A stretch of 64,000 bases of DNA from NCBI RefSeq assembly GCF_018294505.1, contig NC_057804.1, forward strand, positions 249,296,156-249,360,155, in the 5' to 3' direction. Under the pieces are notes generated by a model. The model saw only the letters and a program-made list of their open reading frames with translations, had not been told where the DNA came from and ran no database searches. The stretch is from Triticum aestivum. Its lineage: Eukaryota > Streptophyta > Magnoliopsida > Poales > Poaceae. Every line of letters starts with the position of its first letter. The stretch's first letter is position 1. Position numbers and translations under genes: made by a program. Below are positions 33,401 through 44,619 of this stretch, piece after piece.

Positions 33401-34907
33401 CTTGGTGGCAAAACCTACCCTTACGGATCAAATTATCAAAGCACAGAAGGTAGATCCGGGAATCTCCCGCATCAAGAGGAACATTCAGAAAGGAATTGCG
33501 AATTGCTTCTCCGTTAATGATCAAGGAGTCGTATACTTCGGGAATCGACTAGTGGTTCCCAAGGTGCGCAACCTGAGGCGATTGATCCTTAAGGAAGCTC
33601 ATGAATCCCCTCTCACCATTCATCCCGGTAGTACTAAGATGTATCAGGACCTACGCCAGAGGTTCTGGTGGACTAGGATGAAGAGAGAAATCGCTCAGTA
33701 TATTGCTAATTGCGACGTCTGTCGTCGAGTAAAAGCAGAGCATCAACGGCCTGCTGGCACCCTTCAACCCTTAGCTATTCCTGAATGGAAATGGGATAAA
33801 ATTCGTATGGATTTCATCACCGGTTTTCCCAGGACCAAAAGGGGGAATAATGCTATTTTCGTCGTGGTCGATCGTCTTTCCAAAGTAGCTCATTTCTTAC
33901 CTGTTCATGAGAGTATAACCGCTAGCCAGCTAGCAGACTTATACATCTCCCGAATAGTGTCCCTCCATGGTGTTCCTTTGGAAATCAATTCGGATCGAGG
34001 AAGTCTCTTCACCTCTCGATTTTGGGAAAGTTTCCAAAATGCTATGGGAACCCGTCTCTCCTTTAGCACCGCTTTCCACCCTCAGTCAAGTGGTCAAGTG
34101 GAACGCGTCAACCAAATTCTAGAAGACATGCTTCGAGCCTCTGTTATCTCTTTCGGAATGGACTGGGAGAAGTGCCTTCCATTTGCCGAATTCGCTTATA
34201 ACAACAGCTATCAATCTAGCTTGGGTAAAGCCCCTTTTGAAGTTCTCTATGGACGGCGATGTCGAACACCCCTTAACTGGTCAGAAACCGGGGAAAGACA
34301 ATTCTTTGGCCCGGATATGATTCAGGAAGCAGAAGAACAAGTTCGAATCGTTCGTGAAAAGTTGAAAACATCCCAATCCCGTCAAAAGAGTCAATATGAC
34401 CGAAAACATAAGGCTATGACTTTTGAGGTTGACGAGAAGGCTTACCTTCGGGTCACCCCTCTGAAGGGAACCCATCGTTTCGGTATCAAAGGCAAATTGG
34501 CTCCTCGTTACATTGGACCTTTTCGCATTCTTGCCAAACGAGGAGAAGTTGCCTACCAGTTGGAACTACCTCCGCATCTCTCCAGAGTTCACGATGTCTT
34601 CCACGTTTCTCAACTCAGGCGTTGCTTCTCGGATCCTATCCGTGAAGTGGACCACGAAACGCTTGATCTCCAAGATGATCTTACATATCGAGAGTACCCC
34701 ATTCTTATCCTCGATCAAGCCGAACGTACCACGCGACGTCATAACATCAAGTTTCTCAAAATTCAATGGTCGCACCATTCTGAAGATGAAGCAACTTGGG
34801 AAAGGGAGGATCGTCTTCGACTCGAGTATCCCGCCTTCTTCCCGGAGGAACCCAAATCTCGGGACGAGATTCTTTTGAGTGGGGGTGAGTTGTCACACCC
34901 TAGCTAG
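30432..34907 (+). CDS. Element A gag-pol polyprotein with chromodomain (1491 aa)
   Basis: A single uninterrupted frame encodes all retrotransposition proteins in Ty3/gypsy order. Retrotransposon gag occupies roughly residues 70-230. The zinc knuckle [14 protein letters not shown] is at 308-321. Aspartic protease has DTG at 386-388. Reverse transcriptase has YLDD at 697-700. RNase H begins with the catalytic Asp in YCDAS at 846. The integrase HHCC finger has H1057, H1064, C1094 and C1097, and the catalytic D1127, D1188 and E1224 have the usual 35-residue D-E spacing. A chromodomain (about 1421-1475, with [12 protein letters not shown]) lies at the C-terminus and is thought to guide integration to marked chromatin. 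The start is taken as the ATG at 30432 ([10 protein letters not shown]); the frame is open further upstream to an ATG at 30339, but that stretch does not look like gag. The last codons overlap the 3' LTR: the stop TAG is at 34905-34907. All key residues are present, so the element may be autonomous. Confidence 0.95.
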   Translation: MVNTHANPASQEQAEGSEARNETLPHPPSLAEVMMEAERNKRETNRLLERIEQNIAHHQRANVVSLSDFIKLHPPTFHHSVEALDADDWLRSISHKLRSALVAEADKVTFVAYHLEGPASLWWENYGAMRPAGHVTTWAEFSEAFREHHIPEGLMDRKHEEFCNFTQGRLSVDVYSREFGNLARYATKEVSTDAKKQARFRKGLSPELRRDLRLHECTSFSKLVNKAISAETGQTDYDATRKHGRDMGSSSGAGPQKRRVWVPNTALPPRFTPRPSFQAPRPVQQSAPAKPYGGPTNNAPPRTSSVTCFKCGESGHYMRECPQTNPNQSAKAVGRGKPTGKVFHAKPVTASRGHVNCISAEEAQEDPNVVLGTLLVNCHPASVLFDTGASHSFISENYARLHNVAFCDLPSSMVIQTPGSKWQTSRVSHGNEIQVDRLVFLASLIALKSSDINIILGMDWMSAHHAKIDCFSRTVQLTHPSGKIVNVLTRIAKRQLYSLNASPLPDLEDVPVVRDCPDVFPEELPGIPPDRDVEFVIDLIPGTVPIARRPYKMAPLELAELKKQLDESLKKGFVRPSSSPWACPVLFVKKKDGTDRMVVDYRPVNLVTIKNKYPLPRINDLYDQLAGSSVFSKMDLRLGYHQIKIRNEDIPKTAFVTRYGQYEYTVMSFGLTNAPATFSRLMNSIFMEYLDKFVVVYLDDILIYSKNKEEHAEHLRLVLKKLREHRLYAKFSKCEFWLSEVTYLGHVISGKGIAVNPERVQAVLDWTPPESVKQVRSFLGLASYCRRFVENFSKVAKPLTELLKKDKKFEWTPQCEHSFQELKRRLTSAPVLVPPDFSKDFVIYCDASRQGLGCILIQDRHVIAYASRQLHPHEENYPTHDLELAAVVYALKTWRHYLLGNRCEIFTDHQSLKYIFTQPDLNLRQRRWVELITDFDLGITYTPGKANVMADALSRKSYCNNLMLQQSQPLLHEEFRKLNLHIVPQGFLSTLVAKPTLTDQIIKAQKVDPGISRIKRNIQKGIANCFSVNDQGVVYFGNRLVVPKVRNLRRLILKEAHESPLTIHPGSTKMYQDLRQRFWWTRMKREIAQYIANCDVCRRVKAEHQRPAGTLQPLAIPEWKWDKIRMDFITGFPRTKRGNNAIFVVVDRLSKVAHFLPVHESITASQLADLYISRIVSLHGVPLEINSDRGSLFTSRFWESFQNAMGTRLSFSTAFHPQSSGQVERVNQILEDMLRASVISFGMDWEKCLPFAEFAYNNSYQSSLGKAPFEVLYGRRCRTPLNWSETGERQFFGPDMIQEAEEQVRIVREKLKTSQSRQKSQYDRKHKAMTFEVDEKAYLRVTPLKGTHRFGIKGKLAPRYIGPFRILAKRGEVAYQLELPPHLSRVHDVFHVSQLRRCFSDPIREVDHETLDLQDDLTYREYPILILDQAERTTRRHNIKFLKIQWSHHSEDEATWEREDRLRLEYPAFFPEEPKSRDEILLSGGELSHPS
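34877..34890 (+). promoter_or_regulatory. Polypurine tract of element A
   Basis: GAGTGGGGGTGAGT lies immediately before the 3' LTR and is also coding sequence of gag-pol. Element B has an almost identical tract at 48582-48595. Confidence 0.85.
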
Positions 34908-37900
34908 TCATGCATTAGAGTGTTGCATCATGTTTACTCATTCATCAGAAACTTGAAATGGGGATGACAGAACCCCCAGTCCCCTCTGAAACCAACTAGG
35001 GTTTACTAAAATAATTTTCAATGAACCTGAAATGCCCTTCTAAAATGCCCATCATTTTTGCCTTGGTTCAGAACCTCTGCCAAAAGTGGTGCACATTTTT
35101 CTAGGCCATCCTAGGGTTTTGAATTAAATCATAGCTATTTGAATTTGGGCATTTAAAATAATATAAAATATTTAAATGCTCAAATATCTCCAAACTAAAA
35201 TGTTTCATGTTGGAAATAATCCAACTTTGGACCAGGAGTAGTTTGGTGATTTTTGGAGTTGCCTAGGTATTTTATTTAATTCAACAAAGTTGCAGATATA
35301 TTAAATAAAAACAGAAAACAGAAAATAAATAAAGGGAGAAGCTTACCTGGGCTCCTCCCTGTGCGGCCCAGCCCAGCCGGCCCAGCACTGTGCTGGCCCG
35401 TGCCAGCCAGCTGCTTCCCCTCGCCAGAGCAGGCAGGGAGGTGAGCATGGCGCGCCCGAGCTCGCCACGCACCACCCAGCCTCTCTGCATCGCCCTGGTC
35501 GCCGTTGCGCCGCGTGGATCGTCTTCTGGTCGTCGCCCCGACCTCACCGACACCCCATTCACCCTCCCCCGGCTCTCCCTCACCCTCTCTCTCTCACGGC
35601 CGAAGCTCACCGTCGCCGCCGTTCGCCTTAGCCACCGTCTCCGACCACCCCTCGCTCCCCCGACAAGCTCAGAAGCTCCGCCTCGACTCCCTCTTCCTCC
35701 CCACCGCTCCACGGGTCCCCGGAAGCCCTGCATCGCCGCCACGTCGCCGTTCCCCTCTTCGGGCTCCGATCATCGTCGCCGTCAAATTCGTCGTCTCCGA
35801 CGCGTCCCCGAGCCCGCTTCGACGCCCACTGCAACCGCGGTGAGCCCCCGGAGCGTTTCCCCCTTCTCCCCTGCTCTCTCCCGACCCCTAGGCCCTAGCC
35901 CCACCTCGGCCGAGAGCTTCACGCCGCCGGCGATGTCGCCGTCGTGGCCACGATCGCCGTAGCGCCCAACCGAGCACGCCATCGTGCTCCACATCTCACT
36001 AGGAGCACGTAGCACGCTCCAACACCCCCCCTAACGCCCTGCAACACCGTTCCCGTGCACGACCGAACCCCGGCCGCCGCAGCCGAGCTCGCCGCCGTCG
36101 ACTCCGGCCACCCCGACCCCAACGGGCTCCGCCAAGAGCTGCGGGTTGTCCTCAGCTCCATTCCGGTGGCCTCCGCGGTCCATTTGGTGGCCGAAACGAC
36201 CAAAACCACTCTCGCCGCCGCGCTGATGGTCGCCGCCGGCCAGAACTCCGGCGAGCTGACGTGGCCGAGTTAATTAGCCACTAACCCCCCACCTACTGAC
36301 GCTGACAAGTGGGCCCCAGGGCCTAGTCAAAGCTAACCAGCCCGGGTCAACGCGGGATTAGCCCTGTGTCACTGACGTGTGGACCCCACACGTCAGGTTT
36401 GACCCGAGCCAGCTCTGTTGACCTGCTGATGCCACTGTGACGTCAGGCTGACGCAGTAATTGAATTTCTGGATTTAAATTAAATCAGGAAATTCCAGAAT
36501 ATTATTTAAACTTCAAAAATTCATAACTTTTATTCTGTAACTCCAAATTGGACAAATTATATATGAAAAATGATCAGAAAAATCCAATCTATCCATCTGT
36601 ACTATTTTCATGCATGATCAAACAAGTTAAATTGATGTTTTAATCAGAACAAGGAAAAGCACTTTAAAAGGCCATATTTGAATTTGAAATTTGAATCTTT
36701 GATTCAAATTTGTTCAAACACTTCTGGTTTTAGTTGCATTAGCCCAACACACTCATATTGCCATGTTTCATGCATGCATCATATTGTTGCATATTGTTTG
36801 GTAATGTTTGTGTATCGATGTCCTTTGCGACAGGATCTGTTCCCGAGGAGTACCCTGTTTACCCTAGCGAAGAACCGTATCCGTGCAACGAACCATCAGG
36901 CAAGCAACCAACCATTTGATCATATCGATACAATCCCATGTTCTCGCTCCTGCTCTCTTTTACTGCATTAAGACAACGCGATTCAAACTGCTGTGTGCTA
37001 CGGTAGTTGAACCCATTTCCTTTGCATGACCTGTCATTGCCACAGTAACTAGATGAAACCCACTAGCATGTGTAGGAGTTGATTGAGCCATATGTATGTG
37101 TTGTTCCTACCTTGCTATGCCTGCTATGCTTAGAGTCGTGTCAGGTCTGGTTCATCTGGGGATGGGCTAGAGTGAAATGATTATGTCGGTAATGAGAGTG
37201 GTGTGGTGAACACGATTTGGTAAAGGTATCGATGAGAGGCCATGTAGGAGTACATGGTGGGTTGTTTCATTGAAGCCGACCTTAAGCACTGAGATCTGTA
37301 TGTGTGATTTAAGAATCAGCTACTACCATGCATTGGGCCCGAAACCAATGGACCCTCTCGACTTCTTATTCACCCTAGTTCTCCGTCCAGGAGTTGCAAG
37401 TAGTTTCTGGTGTTTGTAGCCTACTGGAGGCCGTGGACAGCGCTGACCGTAGGGGTGGGCTGTGATGCGGTAGGTACGTGGCACGGTGTACCGAATACCC
37501 GTTAGGTATCTCGGGAACCCTGTTCACATCGTTCGGGGCCGTATGGGAAACCTCGGCCGGACTCCCTGCGGATGGAACCTGAATAGGCGATAAACCTGGA
37601 CTGGAGGCTTAGGTGATTAGGTAGGTCGTGGCCGACACCCACGTTGGGCTTCCGCTTGAAGGTTGCCGAGTACATGTCGTGTAAACGACGGTAAGTGGTG
37701 AGAGCGTGTATGAAGAAGTACCCCCTGCAAGGTTAATATGATCTATTCGAATAGCCGCGTCCGCGGTAAAGGACTACTTGGTTGCCTATACAGTTCATAG
37801 ACAAGTAAATGGATACTATTAAAAGCCTCAAGATAAGTGTGAGTGCCGAGGATGGCTCTTCCGTAGGAAGACGGAGGTGGATCCTCGGTAGTGTATTGAA

Positions 37901-38925
37901 GTGGTGAATAGTGGACTCGTGTGCGCAAAACTATTTCAAGTTGGAGTATCGTAGGATAGTCTAGCCAAGAGTCAAAGCTAGCTTGCTGCAATAACTCCAC
38001 CAACCCTTCTTGATACTATGCATGTATGTAGGATCTGATGTAAGTCTTGCTAAGTACTTTTGTACTCATGTTGCTATAATCTACATTTTTACAGAAGACG
38101 CTGCAACCCCTTCTGATGGGTTCTATGTAGATGTTGACATCAACGAGTAGGCTAAGGACCCAGGTGGTGACCCTGAGCTTGTGATGGACCACGTAGTATA
38201 GTTAGGCTTCCAAGCCTATTTTATTTTACTAGTTGTCTGTACCCAGACAAAGTACTTCCGCTGCTGGCCTGTATGATTGTATGACTTGTATGTTGGGTCA
38301 TGAGACCCGTACCTTTGTGTGTATGATATGTATGGCTCCCTGAGCCTTAAATAAAGTACTTGTGTCATAGAGTCATGTTGTGATGCTTCGTTGTATTTGC
38401 ACATATCGAGCATATTGTGTGTATGATTGAAATGCTTGGTATGTGTGGGGTTTGACTATCTAGTTGTTTATCTTTAGTAGCCTCTCTTACCGGGAAATGT
38501 CTCCTAGTGTTACCGCTGAGCCATGGTAGCTTGCTACTGCTCTGGAACACTTAGGCTGGCCGGCATGTGTCCTTCTTCGTTCCTGTGTCTGTCCCTTCGG
38601 GGAAATGTCACGCTTTGAGTACCGGAGTCCTGCTAGCCCAGTGCTACAGCCCGGACCCACTTGCTGATGACCGACATGTTCGAAGCTGGGTCATGGATGC
38701 CTGTCCCTGTAAGTCTGTGCCACTTTGGGTTTACAACTAGTCATGTCAGCCCGGGCTCTTTTATCATATGGATGCTAGCGACACTATCATATACGTGAGC
38801 CAAAAGGCGCAAACGGTCCCGGGAAAAGGTAAGACAACACCCGTGGGAATACCGTGCGTGAGGCCGCAAAGTGATATGAGGTGTTACCAGCTAGATCGAT
38901 GTGACATCGAGTCGGGGTCCTGACA
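34891..38925 (+). repeat. Element A 3' LTR (4035 bp)
   Basis: It is nearly identical to 24841-28874, with one extra T in the tttt run near 38760. It contains the same GC-rich block (about 35350-36275), the same gene-like exon pair and an AATAAA at about 38351. Confidence 0.97.
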
Positions 38926-38930
38926 GTTAT
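38926..38930. other. Target-site duplication GTTAT (right copy, element A)
   Basis: It matches 24836-24840. 38931-39118 is the remaining 5' leader of the F-box pseudogene. Confidence 0.95.
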
Positions 38931-39118
38931 CTAGCATCGATATGACCCTACACTGCCGGTATGTGTCTCGTAAGTCAAGCGGTGTGTTGTAGTCATCATC
39001 ACCTATCCGCTTTCCGCAGAACATATTCGCTTCTCCATCTTTGTCCGCACATAATCTTGTCCAATCTTCCATCCCCGCTAAGGTGCCTGCCCCCTCATCC
39101 GAACCCCAAGCACTAACA

Positions 39119-40455
39119 ATGGCAGAACCGAGCAGCGTCCGTCGAAAGAGTGGCTGGAATTTGCTCCCCATAGAGGTAATCAAGCTCATTGTTTCGCGTG
39201 TGGACAATCTTAGTACCATGGCGCTCGCTGCGTGCTCGTCGGGGCTGTACCGTTTACACAAAGCCCTCAGGCCGGAGCTTTTTAATCTAGCTCCTTGCTT
39301 GTTGATGCCGCCTGATCTTCAGAAATGGCATGACACGCAGCATAACGATCGTAGGGTGGCAATCATCAACCCCCTTGACTGCAATCCGATCCCCGTCACC
39401 ACCAACTACATTAACGATATGTATTGGGTCGGCATGAACAAGTCTTGGATGGTGCTCGTCGACTGTCGCGGTATCTGGATGCTCGTGGAGGTCTACACCC
39501 AGCGATTGATCCCCCTTCCTTCCATTAACACTGCACTGCTTTGGCACCGCAGCCCAGAATACTTGGAATCTTAAAGTAGCCAACATGATACCAAGTTTGA
39601 TTTTCTCAAGGTTGTAATCTGCCAAGTACCCACAAGATCTGCGAATTATAAAGACTTCAGGCTAATTGCCTTCTTCAACCGCGGTCTCGCCTATCTGATA
39701 GGTCATTGCGGTAAGTGGATAAATTTGCACGTCCATCGCAGGATCATACATCCTCCATGGTTCTCTGATGCCATTGAACACAAGGGCTTCATTCACGCTG
39801 TCGACTCCTTCTATCGCTGGACGTATTACTGGCCTACACCAGTAATCACTACAAATGGCAATTACAGCAGTATGTTACTTTCCTATGATATCATGATGGC
39901 GTGCTTATATTACTGTCAAGATTTACTGAAAAATATTCATGCTCATAACATGTTGTTCTTAAGATTGACTACATTAAGAGCCCTTTTTTATTTGACTCCA
40001 ACTTGATATGATGTTGTAGGACGCCTGGTGTCCCTACCCTTCCTAATCCCAGAACCTTTCAATGAAAAGCGGCATGGAAGTTGTAGGTGGTTCCTGGCTC
40101 GATCATACGACAACGAACAATTGATGATCATTCGCACGTACCACATGTGTTGTTTCGTGAAATACAATCACAGTCACTGCAAGGTCTTTGAGGAGGATCC
40201 CATCTTCTCTGGGACTTCAAGAATTTTTGACTAGAGGCTGGTAAGTAGCCTTGGTACATGCTCTCTATTTCTCGGAGTGAATTATCCGATTAACCAGGAG
40301 ATAACCGACTGCAAGGAACATGATGGCAACACGGTTTTGCTCGTCAGGCAAAACTATGTGTACACAGCGTACGATGCGTCTCTGCATGCACCATACCCTG
40401 ATATGTGCCGCCACGCTCTGCAGCCTAAAGTAGGAGAGAGGGTCGCAAGTATTAG
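39119..40455 (+). pseudogene. F-box/DUF295 protein gene, 5' and middle part (broken)
   Basis: F-box proteins are substrate adaptors of SCF ubiquitin ligases; plant F-box/DUF295 proteins add a beta-propeller-like C-terminal domain. The start MAEPSSVRRKSG at 39119 has a good context (acaatggc); an in-frame ATG at 39041 is an alternative. The F-box is WNLLPIEVIKLIVSRVDNLS plus the following helix. DUF295 phrases follow: FLKVVICQVP, DFRLIAFFNRGLAYLIGH, RRIIHPPWFSDAIEHKGFI, LPFLIPEPF and SLFLGVNYPI. I infer an intron at 39870-40019 (GTATGT...TTGTAG) that keeps phase. Stops: TAA at 39572-39574 and TAG at 40232-40234 (the latter looks like TGG to TAG). The exon is then interrupted by element B at 40456 and resumes at 52749. 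The same frame holds throughout, so decay is recent or mild. Confidence 0.88.
40451..40455. other. Target-site duplication ATTAG (left copy, element B)
   Basis: It is identical to 52744-52748. It lies inside a coding exon of the F-box pseudogene. Confidence 0.95.
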
Positions 40456-43400
40456 TGTCACATCCCTAGTTCTGACAATGCCTAGTGCATGCATTAGAGT
40501 GTTACATCATGTTTAAATTTCATTTAAACCTGAGATGGGGATTGACTAAACCCTAGCATTAAATCAATTCAACTAGGGTCAAAATAAAATCTTTTCCAAT
40601 GAACCCAAAATGCCCTCTGAAAATGTTCATGATTTCTGGTAAAGGTGAAAACCTCTGCCAAAAATGATGCACATATTTCTAGGCCATTCTGGATTTTTGA
40701 ATTAACACATATTGTATTTGAGTTGGAGCAAATATATGTTATATATATTTCTAATGCTTCAATAATTCTGATATTTTGTGAGGGGCTCTAGAATATTACT
40801 TTCAGTCCCTGCAAAAATTATTGGAAGAAACAAAAATGGTTTAGTGCTTGAACTAAATCAAAACAGATAGAAATAAATAGAAAACAACAATTAAAATAGA
40901 AACAGAGAAGGAGGGGGTACCTGTTACTTACCTGGCCCAGCAGAGAAGCCAGCCCACCAGGCCCATGTGCCAGTCATCCTCAACCTCGTGCCAGTGGGCA
41001 CGAGGGTGTGTGGCCGCAGCACGCCGGCACGCGTCCCGGCCACCTCCTGCTTGCCGCTTCCCCCTCGACGCCCTGGTGAAGCCACGACACCCCCCCTGAC
41101 CGCCCCTCTCTCTCTCTCTGCACCCCCTCCTCCCCTCTGCTCTCTCTCACTCGCCGAGCGCAGCCACAGCCGCTCCACCGTAACGCCGCGGCCACCGTCT
41201 CCCCCTCGACCCCTCACTGTGCTTGCGAGCTCCGCCTCGACCCTCTCTTCCTCCCCACCGATCCACGGCCCTCTGGAAGCCCTGCATCGCCGCCCACGTC
41301 GCCGTTCCCCTCCTCGGCCATCAGAGATCGTCGCCGTCGATTCGCTGCACTCCGGCCGCCCCCGAGCCCACTAACCCTCCCTACAGCTCCGCGGTGAGCC
41401 TCCGTGCAGAACCCCTCTCTCTCCCCTCGCGTTTGCGAGCTCTAGGCCATAGCTCCACCGCGGCCGAAGCTCGCCGCTGCCGTGCCTCGTCGCCGTCGTG
41501 GCCAGAGCCACTGGAGCTCCCACCCGAGTACACCAGTGTGCTCAGCGCGCCTCCACGAACCTGCAGCTACCAGTAGCTCCGCCTCCCGTGCCCTCTAGCA
41601 CCATACTCGACTGCTCCCGAACACCGGCCGCCGCCACGAGCTCGACCCCGGCGAGCTCGAACCACCCCAACCCCTCCCCTTTGGCTCTCTGGATGCGCAA
41701 GAGCCCGGGCTACGCCCCGGTGCCCTCAGCGCGCGAATCCGATGCCCCTAGCGCAAGTCCGGCGTGCTCCGCCGTGCTCTGTGGTCACCGCCGGCCAAAC
41801 TCCGGTGGGCTGATGTGGCCACTTAGTTAGGGGCTAATCACCCTATGAGCCACTGCCATGTGGGCCCCTGCGCCTAATTAGGATTAGTATTTTTTCTGTT
41901 TAGTTTAGTCTAATTGCAGTGGCCCCACGCGTCAGTTTTGACCGTGCTGGCGTGGCCGTTGACTGGGCCCACCCGTCAGCGGCACTAAGCAGCCCCAGTC
42001 ACTGACCAGTGGACCCCACTGGTCAGGTTTGACCTGAATCTGCCCCTTTGACCTGATGACGTCAAGGTGATGTCATGCTGACACATTAAATGATTTTCTG
42101 GATTTAAAATAAATCAGAAAATCCAGAAAATTGTATAAACTTCTAAAATTCATAGAAAATCAACCGTAACTCCAAATTAAATAAATTATATATGAAAAAT
42201 TATCAGAAAAATTCAAGGAATCCATCTGTACCATTTTCATGCATGTTAGAACAACTTATAGCTGCTGTTTAGCACAAATCATATAAAGGGCATTTATTTA
42301 ATCACATATGGAGTTTGAATTTGAATCTTGTATTCAAACCAACTTCATTTAATCTGTTGCTAGTTGCATTAGCCAAAACACATTCATTTTGCCATGTCAT
42401 GATCATGCATCATATTGTGCATTGCATTGATTGTGTTCCCTTCTGTGTTGCCGGTATTGGTCCCCTCTCGATAGACGCGATACCGATGATGTGATCGTTG
42501 ACACTGATGAAGACTCAATGTTATCTTCAGAAGTGCCAGGCAAGCAAAACCGCCTTGTTCATTCCGATAAAACCCCACTCTCTCGCTCCTGCTCTCTTTT
42601 ACTGCATTAGGACAACATCGATTCAACTGTTACTTGCTGCGGTAGCTGAACCCCTTTATCCTTTGCATGACCTGTCATTCCACAGTAAATAGATGAAACC
42701 CACTAGCATGAGTAGGAGTTGTTTGAGCCCTGTTGTGCCTACTCATTCATGCTTGTTTGTCATGCCTGCTACTGCTTAGAGTTGAGTCAGGTCTAATTCA
42801 TCGAGGATGAATCAGAGGCGTGTGAACATGTCCTACTGTGTGTGAGCTAAGTGTGTGAACACGATTTGGTAAAGGTAGCGGTGAGAGGCCATGTAGGAGT
42901 ACATGGTGGGTTGTCTCATTGCAGCCGTCCTCAGGAACTGAGTTCTGTGTTTGTGATCCATGACCAGCTACTACCACACATTGGAATGCTTAAGTGCCCC
43001 TCTCGACTTATTAATCAACATGATCTCTGTCCAGGAGTTGCAACTAGTTTCTGGTGTTTGTAGGTAGTGTTAGTAGTCTACCAAGTGGCACCCGGTACAG
43101 GTGGGCTTGGGACAGACTAGGCACAGTGGCCCGGTGTACCAAGTGGCACCCGGTTGGTGGGCTTGGGAACCCTGCACACATCGTTTGGGGCCGTAAGCGA
43201 CACCCCGGCCGGATCTCCTTGCGGATGGAACCCGAATAGGCGATAAACCTGGACTAGAGACTTGTTCGGTTAGTCAGGTCGTGGCCGACTCCCTCGCCCG
43301 GCTTCCGCTTGAAGGTTGCCGAGGTACATGACGTGTACAGGGCGGTAAGTGGCGGGAGCGTGTGTGAAGAAGTACACCCCTGCAGGGTTATCATTATCTA

Positions 43401-44603
43401 TTCGAATAGCCGGATTCCTCGGATATGGAAACGTGGACCCCTTATACAGTTCATAGACAAGTGAAAGTGGATACTCTAAAATACGCAAGATAAGCGTGAG
43501 TGCCATGGATGGCGTTCTCGTAGGGAGACGGGAGCGGATCCATAGTGGTGTATTGATATGGTGAATATGTGGACTCGTGTGCGCCACCTCAAAAGAGTTA
43601 CTTGCAGTCGTAGTTCAGGATAGCCACCGAGTCAAAGCTGGCTTGCTGCAGTCAAACTCCACCATCCCCTTTGTTGATAATGATGCATATGTAGATAGAT
43701 CTGATGTAAGTCTTGCTGGGTACATTTGTACTCACGTTTGCCTAATTATGTTTTTGCAGAGAGACTTCAGTCTCGCTAGTAGTACCGCGTGGACTTCGAC
43801 GTTTAGCTTGTTACCTCAGCTACGATCTTGTGCCCTCGGCAGGATTTGGTAGATAGTCAGGCTTCTCAGCCTTTTTCATTTATAGATGTCTGTACTCAGA
43901 TATGGTAGCTTCCGCTTGTGCTTTGTTTTGTATGCTCTGAATGTTGGGTCATGAGACCCATGTTTGTAATATCTCGCTCCTCGGAGCCTATTGAATAAAC
44001 TACTTGAGTCGTAGAGTCATTTTGTGATGCCATGTTGTATTGCACATATCGAGCATATTGTGTGTATGTTATTGAAATGCTTGGTATGTGTGGGATCTGA
44101 CTATCTAGTTGTTTACCTTTAGTAGCCTCTCTTACCGGGAAATGTCTCCTAGTGTTTCCACCGAGCCATGGTAGCTTGCTACTGCTCCGGAACACTTAGG
44201 CTGGCCGGCATGTGTCCTTCTTCGTTCCTGTGTCTGTCCCTTCGGGGAAATGTCACGCGATGAATACCGGAGTCCTGTTAGCCCGCTACAGCCCGGTTCA
44301 CCGGAGTCCTGCTAGCCCAGTGCTACAGCCTGGATTCACTCGCTGATGACCGACACGTTCGATGCTGGGTCATGAATGCCTGTCCCTGTAAGTTTGTGCC
44401 ACTTTGGGTTTACGACTAGCCATGTCAGCCCGGGCTCCTTATCATATGGATGCTAGCGACACTGTCATATACGTGTGCCAAAAGGCGCAAACGGTCCCGG
44501 GTAAAGGTAAGGCGACACCCGTGGGAATACCGTGCGTGAGGCCGCAAAGTGATATGAAGTGTTACATGCTAGATCTATGTGGCATTGAGTCGGGGTCCTG
44601 ACA
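40456..44603 (+). repeat. Element B 5' LTR (4148 bp)
   Basis: It runs TGTCACATCC to GTCCTGACA. Like element A it has a GC-rich, proline-coding-like block (about 40925-41830), a GTGAGCC donor-like site at 41394, a GC donor-like site at 42540, an acceptor at 43759 and a polyadenylation-like AATAAA at about 43992. The open frames in the GC-rich block are not considered genes. Confidence 0.96.
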
Positions 44604-44607
44604 GCGT

Positions 44608-44619
44608 TGGTATCAGAGC
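44608..44619 (+). promoter_or_regulatory. Primer-binding site TGGTATCAGAGC (element B)
   Basis: It is an exact match to the standard initiator Met tRNA complement, four bases after the LTR. Confidence 0.93.

Larger units (their letters stand above)
24841..38925 (+). mobile_element. Element A: complete Tekay/Del-type chromovirus
   Basis: It has two LTRs of 4034 and 4035 bp, an initiator-Met-type primer-binding site, an extra ORF, an intact gag-pol frame with a C-terminal chromodomain, a polypurine tract, and GTTAT target duplications. By eye I count roughly 21 differences between the LTRs (about 0.5%), mostly C/T and G/A changes. At commonly used grass LTR rates that is a few hundred thousand years at most. 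Long LTRs, the TGG(T/C)ATCAGAGC primer site and the chromodomain place it in the Tekay clade. I do not assign a Triticeae family name. Confidence 0.96.
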
